Shown here piece after piece: positions 1 through 6,291 of a DNA stretch of 64,000 bases. The notes beneath the pieces are model-generated. The model did not search any database and was not told where the DNA came from. It saw only the letters and a list, made by a program, of their open reading frames with translations. The stretch is from Nocardia terrae (lineage in GTDB: Bacteria > Actinomycetota > Actinomycetes > Mycobacteriales > Mycobacteriaceae), in contig NZ_WRPP01000011.1 of NCBI RefSeq assembly GCF_009760405.1, positions 212,199 to 276,198 of the forward strand, in the 5' to 3' direction. Numbering within the stretch: the stretch's first letter is position 1; each line of letters starts with the position of its first letter. Position numbers and translations under genes: made by a program.

Positions 1-88
1 CAGATTTGTAGCAGATCGCCTCAGCCTCCAGCAACGGGTTCAACCCGGCCCCGCCGGTTCCAGGTGAACGGCCGATACGATCGCGCTC

Positions 89-412
89 ATGGCATCGCCC
101 GACAGGAACACCGGTATCCGAGCTGTCATCACCGGCCCGACAACGGGATACAGCGGCCAGACGATCACCCTCGACGGCTGCGGGTCTCAACCCGGCGACG
201 TGCCCATCCGCTACCACTGGACTCCCGACCCGGCGTTCTTGACGACGAACCCGGACTTCGCCCAACGGGCCGAGCGCTCTTCGGTCACGCTCGTCCTCCC
301 CGACGTGCCGTTGCGAACCGTCCGCAGAATCGGGCTGACGGTCCGCGGCGCGGACAACGAGCCGTCTGCCCAGGCGCTGCACAGCATCGCCATCAAGCCG
401 ACACCGGCTTGA
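89..412 (+). CDS. Small Ig/PKD-like hypothetical protein
   Basis: This 107-residue protein has no signal peptide and no membrane segment. The stretch around residues 18-45 (GPTTGYSGQTITLDG, then a GDVPIRYHW motif) resembles a single PKD or Ig-like beta-sandwich domain, of the kind that follows a 'tGqtvtLDgs' pattern. No catalytic motif is visible. It lies just upstream of the operator pair controlling the oxidoreductase at 504 and is transcribed in the same direction, but nothing else ties it to that gene. No strong ribosome binding site precedes the ATG at 89. The first 88 bases of the window hold nothing I can assign. The fold call is a resemblance only, and the gene could be a chance ORF in GC-rich DNA. 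Confidence 0.45.
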   Translation: MASPDRNTGIRAVITGPTTGYSGQTITLDGCGSQPGDVPIRYHWTPDPAFLTTNPDFAQRAERSSVTLVLPDVPLRTVRRIGLTVRGADNEPSAQALHSIAIKPTPA

Positions 413-427
413 ACGGCTCCGCCCGCG

Positions 428-490
428 AGTGATGGGACCGTTGTCCCGTCACCGGTGTACTGTTGGTGACGGGACAACAGTCCCATCACT
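428..490. promoter_or_regulatory. Two copies of a palindromic operator in inverted arrangement
   Basis: Arms 428-453 and 465-490 are 26 bp each and are inverted copies matching at 25 of 26 positions, with an 11-bp spacer. Each arm is itself an imperfect palindrome built on GGGAC-N4-GTCCC, flanked by GTGAT/GTGAC ends. This is the size and symmetry of a TetR-family operator present twice. It sits directly in front of the ribosome binding site (GAGGAGG, 492-498) of the oxidoreductase starting at 504, so a bound dimer would block that gene. No regulator gene is adjacent. The nearest TetR gene is at 2107-2757. Confidence 0.7.
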
Positions 491-503
491 TCGAGGAGGG
501 CTC

Positions 504-1385
504 ATGCAGGTCTTCATCACCGGCGGTACCGGCACCGTCGGTTCCGCGGTCGTCGCCGAACTGCTCGCCAACGACCACACCGTTCTCGCACTGGCCCGCT
601 CGGACGACTCCGCGCGGACCCTCGAGGACGCCGGCGCCAAGGTGCTACGAGGAGAACTCGCGGACCTCGACGTCCTGCGCGCCGGCGCCGCCCAGTCCGA
701 CGGCGTGATCAGCCTGGCGTTCAGCCACGACTTCAGCGACCCGGACGGCCTGGCGCGAGCCATTGCCCAGGAGGGCGCCGCCCTTGCCGCCCTGGGCGAC
801 GAGCTCGTCGGCAGCAACCGCCCGATCATCACGGTCTCGGGCACACCGGGGGTACCCGGCCGTCCCTCGACCGAGGCCGACCCGATACCGACCGATGGAC
901 CGGTGGGCGGCCGAGGCCGTTCGGTCAACGCGCTACTGGAACTGGCCTCGCGCGGCGTGCGTGCCACCGCCGTCCGCCTGCCCCGCACGGTCCACAACGA
1001 GGGCCGCGGCGGATTCGCCGGCCTACTGGTCGACGCGGCCCGCCGCACCGGGGTGTCCGGCTACCCGGGCGACGGCGCCCAACGCTGGCCGGCCGTGCAC
1101 GCCCGCGACGCGGCCACCCTCTTCCGCCTCGTCCTCGAATCGGCCCCGCCCGGAACGGCCTGGCACGCGGTGGCCGACGAGGGCGACACGGTGCACGACA
1201 TCGCCACGGTCATCGGCCGCCGACTGGGCCTCCCGGTCGAGCCGGTGCCGGAGAGCGCTTTCGGCCCCTTCGGCCCGATCTTCGCCATGGACCAGCCCTC
1301 CTCCAGCACCCACACCCGCCAGGCCCTCGGCTGGCAGCCCACGCACCCGAGCCTTCTCGAGGACTTGGAAAACGTTCAGCCCTGA
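504..1385 (+). CDS. NAD(P)-binding oxidoreductase, NmrA/atypical SDR family
   Basis: This 293-residue protein opens with a Rossmann nucleotide-binding motif (VFITGGTGTVGS, residues 3-14) of the GxxGxxG type found in atypical/extended SDR and NmrA-like proteins. These act as NAD(P)-dependent reductases, epimerases or redox-sensing regulators. The substrate cannot be told from the sequence. The ATG at 504 is preferred over the in-frame ATG at 429, because a strong GAGGAGG ribosome site lies 5 bases before it and the longer version would translate through the operator pair. The gene appears to be a single transcription unit that ends in a hairpin at 1396-1433. The duplicated operator implies tight repression by a TetR-type protein. 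Enzymes of this family paired with TetR regulators often respond to electrophiles or xenobiotics. That role is inferred. Confidence 0.8.
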   Translation: MQVFITGGTGTVGSAVVAELLANDHTVLALARSDDSARTLEDAGAKVLRGELADLDVLRAGAAQSDGVISLAFSHDFSDPDGLARAIAQEGAALAALGDELVGSNRPIITVSGTPGVPGRPSTEADPIPTDGPVGGRGRSVNALLELASRGVRATAVRLPRTVHNEGRGGFAGLLVDAARRTGVSGYPGDGAQRWPAVHARDAATLFRLVLESAPPGTAWHAVADEGDTVHDIATVIGRRLGLPVEPVPESAFGPFGPIFAMDQPSSSTHTRQALGWQPTHPSLLEDLENVQP

Positions 1386-1395
1386 CCAGAAACAC

Positions 1396-1433
1396 CGTTG
1401 GGCTGGCACCGCTTTCGCGGTACCGGCCCAACG
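1396..1433. terminator. Hairpin between convergent genes
   Basis: A 17-bp stem (1396-1412 with 1417-1433, 15 of 17 paired) with a TTTC loop separates the stop codons of the oxidoreductase gene (+) and the small secreted protein gene (-). There is no clear T-run on either side. It probably works as a bidirectional terminator. Confidence 0.6.
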
Positions 1434-1454
1434 TTCGTGCAATCCTCTGGTGAG

Positions 1455-1808
1455 CTAGGGGTTGTAGATCTCGACGTAGGCATTCGTCGCCACGGCGAAG
1501 ACGCCGGGACCCATCCCGGTACAACCCGCCGAGACGGTCTGACCGGACGGCGTGAACGGATAACTCAGCACCTTGTAGGGCCCGACCGCATACATCGGGA
1601 ACGGCCCACTGGCATACAGGCCGACACAGTCGAGGTGCAGCACATAATTGGCGCCGCCGTCGGCCCCGCACACCGCAGACGCATCGAACACCCCCTTCGT
1701 CACGCTGCAATCCTGCGGCGCGGCCTGCGCACTACCCGCCCCCACGAACCCCAACCCCGAAATGCTCACGGCCGCAACAGCCGCGGCGATACCCAATGAC
1801 CTACTCAT
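1455..1808 (-). CDS. Small secreted protein
   Basis: This 117-residue preprotein has a clear Sec signal peptide: MSRS, a hydrophobic Ala/Val-rich core at about residues 5-28, and an AQA-APQ cleavage site. The mature part is about 85 residues with four cysteines (in DCSVTK, AVCGAD, LDCVGL and AGCTG), which suggests disulfide bonding outside the cell. No enzymatic motif is seen. Small secreted Cys-containing proteins of this kind are common in Nocardia and have no assigned role. The ATG at 1808 is chosen because it places the signal peptide at the N terminus; the longer in-frame version adds a polar stretch before it. The gene converges on the 504 oxidoreductase gene. Confidence 0.75.
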   Translation of the reverse strand: MSRSLGIAAAVAAVSISGLGFVGAGSAQAAPQDCSVTKGVFDASAVCGADGGANYVLHLDCVGLYASGPFPMYAVGPYKVLSYPFTPSGQTVSAGCTGMGPGVFAVATNAYVEIYNP

Positions 1809-1908
1809 GAATCCCCTCAGCTCGCGTCGTAAACATTTCCGAACGGTATCGTTCTGCCCCCCAACCATGTTTCACCCCGAAACGACAACCAGCGGATCCA
1901 AAAAGCAA

Positions 1909-1940
1909 GAAGGCCGGTCCTCCACGAGGAACCGGCCTTC
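1909..1940 (-). terminator. Rho-independent terminator of the tRNA-Ala gene
   Basis: Perfect 10-bp arms GAAGGCCGGT (1909-1918) and ACCGGCCTTC (1931-1940) lie just downstream of the tRNA on the minus strand. They are followed there by a T-rich tract (TTGCTTTTTGG), the classical intrinsic terminator layout. Confidence 0.85.
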
Positions 1941-1954
1941 ATTTACTGCGATTG

Positions 1955-2027
1955 TGGAGCTAAGGGGAATCGAACCCCTGACCTTCTCGATGCGAACGAG
2001 ACGCGCTACCAACTGCGCTATAGCCCC
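1955..2027 (-). tRNA. tRNA-Ala (anticodon CGC)
   Basis: Read on the minus strand, these 73 bases fold as a standard cloverleaf. The acceptor stem is GGGGCTA with TAGCTCC, the D arm holds AGTTGGTA, the anticodon stem is TCTCG/CGAGA with loop TTCGCAT (anticodon CGC, reading GCG), and the T arm is AGGGG-TTCGATT-CCCCT. The third acceptor pair is G-U, the identity mark of alanine tRNAs. The discriminator base is A and CCA is not encoded. An intrinsic terminator follows at 1909-1940. Confidence 0.97.
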
Positions 2028-2106
2028 GCGGGGACGTTTCCGGCCCGCGATGGAGAACTTTAGCAGGTGGGGTGGGGAGTCGACGAATCGGCTGGTTGGG
2101 GGTGGT

Positions 2107-2757
2107 TTAGGTGGGTTGGCTGTAGGACTCTAGGACGCGGAGGAAGAGGTCGGTTCGGTAGGTGCGGATGGCGGGGTTGTCGGGCTCCAGGAGGCATTGG
2201 GCGAGGGTGCCGTCGTGGACGGCGACCAGGGCGCGGCCCAGGGCTGCCGGGTCGGGGATGTGGCGGCCGTTGCGGTGCATGAGGGTGACCACGACGGGGG
2301 TGAGGGCGGCGGCTATCGCTTCCTCGCGGGCCACCATCACCTGGCGCAGGGCGGGGTTGCGCAGGGCGTGGGCGGTGAATTCGGAGGTGATGCGGAACCA
2401 CTTGTCGTCCACCGGCACTGCCGCCAGCACCTGCTCGACGGCCCGCCGCGGATCGACCGCGACCCCGCCGGGCGCGTCCAGGACCGCGGCCGCCTCGGCG
2501 AGCATGCGGCCGGATCGCTGCTCCCACATGGCCAGGAACAGTTCCTCGAGCGAGGTGAAGTTCGAATAGAAGGCGCCGCGGGTGAATCCGGCTCTCTCGC
2601 ATACCTGCTCGACCGAGCAGCGTCCGAAACCCTCGTCGGCGAAGGCTTCGAAGGCGGCGTCCAGCAGGCGCTGGCGGGTTTCGGATCGCCGGCGGCGCAC
2701 CTTCACGCCGTCGGCGGTCGTCGCTTCCTGCTCGGATTCGTCATCGGCCCTGCTCAC
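2107..2757 (-). CDS. TetR family transcriptional regulator
   Basis: This 216-residue protein has an N-terminal TetR helix-turn-helix at about residues 25-72 (TRQRLLDAAFEAFADEGF, then VCERAGFTRGAFYSNF) after a charged N-terminal tail. The remaining roughly 140 residues form the usual helical ligand-binding/dimer domain. It lies 25 bases downstream of the uracil-DNA glycosylase gene on the same strand, so the two are probably cotranscribed. It is a candidate repressor for the operator pair at 428-490, about 1.6 kb away, but no sequence evidence connects them. Ligand and targets are unknown. Confidence 0.88.
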   Translation of the reverse strand: MSRADDESEQEATTADGVKVRRRRSETRQRLLDAAFEAFADEGFGRCSVEQVCERAGFTRGAFYSNFTSLEELFLAMWEQRSGRMLAEAAAVLDAPGGVAVDPRRAVEQVLAAVPVDDKWFRITSEFTAHALRNPALRQVMVAREEAIAAALTPVVVTLMHRNGRHIPDPAALGRALVAVHDGTLAQCLLEPDNPAIRTYRTDLFLRVLESYSQPT

Positions 2758-2782
2758 GACCGCATCGTATCCGGCGGCGGGG

Positions 2783-3580
2783 TCACCGGAGTCCCGCGGC
2801 GTGGGCGGCGTCGGTGAGGACCCGTTCGAGCATGGCGGGGGAGAGGCGGCCGGTGAAGGTGTTCTGCTGCGAGGGGTGGTAGGTCCCGAACAGGTGCAGG
2901 GCGGACCGGCCGGGGCGGGCCGGAGCGAGTTCGACGTGTGCGCCGTGACCGAACTTGGGCCTGGGTTTGGGTATCTCCCACCCGGATTCGGCCAGCGCGG
3001 GCAGCAGCGCCTGCCAACCCCAGCCGCCGAGCACCACGATCGCGCGCACGGTCGGCGCGAGCAGATCCAGTTCGGCGTCCAGCCAGCGCCGGCAGGTGTC
3101 GCGCTCGGCGGGGGTGGGTTTGTTGTCGGGCGGGGCGCAGTGGACCGGTGCGGTCATGCGGGTGCCGAGCAGGCGCAGCCCGTCGTCGGCGGACAGGCTG
3201 GTGGCCTGATTGGCCAGCCCGGCGGCGTGCATGCAGGCGATGAGCACGTCCGCGCTGCGGTCGCCGGTGAACATGCGCCCGGTGCGATTGCCGCCGTGCG
3301 CGGCGGGAGCCAGACCCACCACCAAGAGTTTCGCGTCGGCCGGACCGAACCCGGGAACCGGCTTGCCCCAGTAATTCTCGTCACTGAACGCGGCCCTCTT
3401 CTCGTGTGCGACCCGCTCCCGCCAGGCCACCAGTCGGGGGCAGGCGCGGCACGCGGTAAGTTCCGCGTTGAGCTGGGCAATTGTGCGGCACACAAGGAGA
3501 TTCAAGCGCACGACGGGGACATCCGTGCGGCGACGCGGCGATCTCAGGTGCCAGGGCTGGCGATGTCGCGGGCCGGGCAT
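2783..3580 (-). CDS. Uracil-DNA glycosylase, family 5 (UdgB-type)
   Basis: This enzyme should remove uracil and other deaminated bases from DNA as the first step of base excision repair. Visible marks are the CRACPRL motif near the N terminus (iron-sulfur cluster cysteines of family 4/5 enzymes), the motif-A stretch GLAPAAHGGNRTGRMFTGD and the motif-B HPS segment in GTYHPSQQN. The motif-A loop with Ala-Ala in place of the catalytic acid is typical of family 5. The ATG at 3580 gives 265 residues. An in-frame GTG at 3511 would remove a basic, poorly conserved leader and may be the true start. The longer frame to 3829 is rejected because it overlaps the divergent gene at 3633. The gene is probably cotranscribed with the TetR gene downstream. 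Confidence 0.87.
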   Translation of the reverse strand: MPGPRHRQPWHLRSPRRRTDVPVVRLNLLVCRTIAQLNAELTACRACPRLVAWRERVAHEKRAAFSDENYWGKPVPGFGPADAKLLVVGLAPAAHGGNRTGRMFTGDRSADVLIACMHAAGLANQATSLSADDGLRLLGTRMTAPVHCAPPDNKPTPAERDTCRRWLDAELDLLAPTVRAIVVLGGWGWQALLPALAESGWEIPKPRPKFGHGAHVELAPARPGRSALHLFGTYHPSQQNTFTGRLSPAMLERVLTDAAHAAGLR

Positions 3581-3632
3581 ACTTTGCGCCGGTAGCCGAG
3601 AGTTAGCGATCAGGAAGGGAACCGGCCACGCA

Positions 3633-4304
3633 ATGAGTGATCTCGTCGAACTCGGCAGCGCCGCCGACGCGGCGCAGAGCGCGGGAAATCTGGTGGGCGT
3701 GTTCGCATTCGGACTGTCGGGCGCGCTGTTGGCGGTGCGCCGCCGCTTCGACGTGGTCGGCATCGCGGTGCTGTCGATCGCCACCGCCACCGGCGGTGGC
3801 GTCATCCGCGATCTGGTCATCGGCCGCACTCCGCCCGTGGCCTTCGTGCAGCTCTCCTATGCTGGAATCGCGCTGCTGGCAGCGGTGCTCATCTTCTTCT
3901 GGCATCCCCCGGTGCGGGTGATCCGCACACCGTTGAATGTCGCCGACGCCATCGGCCTGGGCATCTTCTGCGTCACCGGCACGGTCACCGCCTTCCAATA
4001 CGGCATGTCGGCCACCTCGGCCGCCGCCCTGGGCGTGGTCACCGCGGTCGGCGGCGGTGTCATCCGCGACGTGCTGGCCGGCGTCACCCCGAGCGTGCTC
4101 TCCGACGGTGAGCTCTACGCGGTGCCCGCGCTGCTCGGCTCGGCGGCCACCGCGACCCTGCTGCACTACGGCCAGTACACGTACTGGACAGGCGGTTTGG
4201 CAGGGGCCGGCGCGGTGGGTCTGCGCCTGGTCGCATTGTTCCGCCACTGGCACGCCCCCATGGCCCGCCCGCACCGCCGCCGCGACGACAACTCGTCGGT
4301 CTAG
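3633..4304 (+). CDS. TRIC/UPF0126 family membrane protein
   Basis: This 223-residue integral membrane protein has about seven hydrophobic segments arranged as two repeats of three. Each repeat carries the family signature GGGVIRD (ATGGGVIRDLVIG and AVGGGVIRDVLAG). UPF0126 proteins such as YadS are prokaryotic TRIC channels, potassium-permeable trimeric cation channels. Some relatives have been linked to glycine transport, so the substrate should be taken as open. The ATG at 3633 follows a good AGGAAGGGA ribosome site. The first few residues and the charged C-terminal tail are cytosolic or variable. The gene is divergent from the glycosylase gene, with 52 bases between the starts. Confidence 0.87.
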   Translation: MSDLVELGSAADAAQSAGNLVGVFAFGLSGALLAVRRRFDVVGIAVLSIATATGGGVIRDLVIGRTPPVAFVQLSYAGIALLAAVLIFFWHPPVRVIRTPLNVADAIGLGIFCVTGTVTAFQYGMSATSAAALGVVTAVGGGVIRDVLAGVTPSVLSDGELYAVPALLGSAATATLLHYGQYTYWTGGLAGAGAVGLRLVALFRHWHAPMARPHRRRDDNSSV

Positions 4305-4405
4305 GCGGCTCTGTCGTGTCGCCGGGCACGCTCCGGGGTGATTGATAGCATGGCGAAGGCTTCGCCGACCGGCAGTGAATCACACCTCCGAAAGAGTTCC
4401 TTCCA

Positions 4406-4849
4406 ATGCAGTTCGAGATCGTCGAGCGGGACGAGACGTGGGTTGCCGGGCTACCGGTACGCAGCCCGAAACGTGCCCTCGGTGAACTGCGCGACCATGA
4501 TCTGGAGGTGGCCTGGGCCGCCGTCCTGCATCAGGAACTCGGTGGCCCGCTGGCCTCGGCCTACACCGATTACGCGGCCGAGCTGGGCACTTACAACACC
4601 CAGATCGTCGGCTACCAGTGCGGCTCGCTCGCCGAGGTGACCCGCGGTCACATCGTGGCCCGGCTGCCGCGCGGCACCTACGCCCGCTTCTCCTCGGTCG
4701 GCAACTTCCCGCAGGTGATGACCGATCTGTGGACCCAGATCGCGTACGCGGAGGAGCACAACCAGATCAAGCGGATCCACACCGGCGACTTCGAGACCTA
4801 CCCGCACGCCTACAAGATCGATCTCTATCTGGCGGTCGAGCCCTCATGA
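4406..4849 (+). CDS. GyrI-like/AraC effector-binding domain protein (first of a coupled pair)
   Basis: This 147-residue protein consists of one GyrI-like small-molecule-binding domain (SOUL/GyrI/BmrR fold), with the typical opening strand FEIVERDETWVAGLPVRSP and a closing strand IDLYLAVEP. There is no DNA-binding domain, so it resembles stand-alone members that bind or hydrolyse hydrophobic ligands, rather than the sensor of an AraC or MerR regulator. Its stop codon overlaps the ATG of the next gene by the ATGA at 4846-4849, so the two are translationally coupled and may form a heterodimer. The ligand is unknown. Confidence 0.75.
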   Translation: MQFEIVERDETWVAGLPVRSPKRALGELRDHDLEVAWAAVLHQELGGPLASAYTDYAAELGTYNTQIVGYQCGSLAEVTRGHIVARLPRGTYARFSSVGNFPQVMTDLWTQIAYAEEHNQIKRIHTGDFETYPHAYKIDLYLAVEPS

Positions 4850-5280
4850 GCTATTCGATCGTGGTCCGCACCGGCGGCGTCTACGGCGGCCTGGTGGTCC
4901 CGCGCGTGCGCCCCAGTTTCAAGGTCTCCAACAGCGAGCTCATCGAGTTCCTCCGCGATCGCCTGCGCGACCGCGAAGGCACCGAACGCCCCCTGGCCAC
5001 GGTCTACGTCCCCGACCCCGCGGGCAACTACAACGTCCTGGTCTCCTACGAGTACCCCGGCCCCGACGACGTCCCCACCGGCGACGTCCTCATCCGCGTC
5101 CCCAAGGGCGTCTACGCCCGCTTCCGCCCCAACGGCGATTACCACGATCCGGCCGAGGACGTCTGGGCTCAGGTCGACGACGCGACCGCGTCCGCCGAGA
5201 TCACCCGGGCCTACCGGGAAGAGATCGAAATCTGGACCGGCCCCGCCGAACTGGAGCTTTTCATCTCCATCCTGGTGTGA
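4846..5280 (+). CDS. GyrI-like effector-binding domain protein (second of the pair)
   Basis: This 144-residue protein looks like a divergent relative of the preceding one: the PKGVYARFRPNGDYHD stretch matches PRGTYARFSSVGNFPQ there, and the C-terminal strand ELELFISILV matches as well. It lacks an HTH domain too. It starts inside the stop codon of the first gene (ATGA), which supports stoichiometric production of both. A role as a partner subunit in ligand binding is an inference from duplication and coupling. No terminator is obvious in the 255 bases that follow. Confidence 0.7.
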   Translation: MSYSIVVRTGGVYGGLVVPRVRPSFKVSNSELIEFLRDRLRDREGTERPLATVYVPDPAGNYNVLVSYEYPGPDDVPTGDVLIRVPKGVYARFRPNGDYHDPAEDVWAQVDDATASAEITRAYREEIEIWTGPAELELFISILV

Positions 5281-5461
5281 TTGCTGTCTGTTAGCTAAAC
5301 GAGAACCAACTGGTCTTGTGGTTGTATTTCATGACTGTTCGCAATGGTTTGACCTGGGGAGATTTCCGGAGACTTATCCGGGTTTCGAGGGATTTGCCGG
5401 ATGCCTGGACAATTTGTGGCACCTGACGGATACTCCCCTAGGTGCCGATGTCGGGTGCAAC

Positions 5462-5479
5462 CGATACGTGATCGTATCG
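5462..5479. promoter_or_regulatory. Perfect palindrome upstream of the FeeM-like gene
   Basis: CGATACG-TGAT-CGTATCG is an 18-bp inverted repeat with perfect 7-bp arms. It is centred about 65 bases before the start codon of the acyltransferase-like gene, in a 255-base stretch (5281-5535) that otherwise shows nothing I can assign. The position suits an operator for the three-gene operon. The cognate regulator is unknown. Confidence 0.55.
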
Positions 5480-5535
5480 ACAGCCCCCACTGCGGCATAC
5501 GCGCGGCAGACAGTGCAGTAATGGAGTGGGAACTT

Positions 5536-6291
5536 ATGACCGTTGATCCGATCGCGCATGTCCCGCCGACAGGTTCCGGTGGTGAGATGCTGCGGCTCCA
5601 GGATGCGCTATCCGGGTACACGTTTTTCTTTGGCCCGCCCCACGCCGACCCTGTGCTGTGGCGGTCGTACATGGAGGGCGCGCTGCGGGTGTACGGACAC
5701 TACGGTGCGGAAAGCGCCGTCGACTATGACAAGGTCATCGATGGTTCGTCGACCGCCTTGTTCGCGGTGGCTGTGGATTCCGATGGGCAAGCCGTCGCCG
5801 GTGTGCGTGCGGAGGGGCCGTTCAAGCACGTGGACGAGGTCCCCTCGGTCGTAAGCTGGGCGGGTCTTCCCGGCGAGGCCGCCTTCCGGAAAATGGTCGC
5901 CGACCAGATTCCCGATGGTGTGTACGAGTGCCGGACCGGGTGGGTCGTTCCGAAGTCTCCACAGCATCGGATGCTGGCTGATTGGGTCGCGCGGGCGATC
6001 ATCCACTTCATCCCCATGCTGGGAGCCCGCTATTCGGTCGGTGCGGCCGCCGAGCACGCGCTGCCGCTCTATCGCCGGGGAGGGGCGCGCGCGGCCTGGT
6101 GGATTCCGGCCTCCTCGTATCCCGACGAGCGCTATCGCACTGTCCCGTTGTGGTGGGATCTGCGGACTGTCCGATCCCTCGCGACCGCAGAGCAGGCTCG
6201 TGCGATCGATGCGGAGTGGGCGACACTCAGCGCCGTCGGCCCGATGCCGCCGACCTCGTGGTTTCCTGACCAAGGTCGGGCACAGGCATGA
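5536..6291 (+). CDS. FeeM/LuxI-like N-acyltransferase (predicted)
   Basis: This 251-residue protein matches the layout of the autoinducer-synthase/FeeM branch of the GNAT fold. An LRVYG...VDYDKVID segment is followed by the strand pair FAVAVDSDGQAVAGVRAEGP, which parallels the YD...DG..vG..R pattern of LuxI. A YECRTGWVVP core strand comes next, and then HALPLYRRGGA, the end of the GNAT acetyl/acyl pocket. FeeM-type enzymes transfer an acyl chain from acyl carrier protein to an amino acid or amine. The ATG at 5536 is preferred over 5521 because GGAGTGGG lies 6 bases before it. Its stop overlaps the next start (ATGA, 6288-6291). The assignment is by motif pattern only and the substrate is unknown. 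Base composition looks less GC-rich than in neighbouring core genes. Confidence 0.55.
   Translation: MTVDPIAHVPPTGSGGEMLRLQDALSGYTFFFGPPHADPVLWRSYMEGALRVYGHYGAESAVDYDKVIDGSSTALFAVAVDSDGQAVAGVRAEGPFKHVDEVPSVVSWAGLPGEAAFRKMVADQIPDGVYECRTGWVVPKSPQHRMLADWVARAIIHFIPMLGARYSVGAAAEHALPLYRRGGARAAWWIPASSYPDERYRTVPLWWDLRTVRSLATAEQARAIDAEWATLSAVGPMPPTSWFPDQGRAQA

Noticed and set aside
5281..5535. Possible cyclic-di-GMP riboswitch before the GGDEF-EAL operon
   Set aside because: None of the conserved GEMM loop or tetraloop elements is recognisable. The only structure is the 18-bp palindrome.
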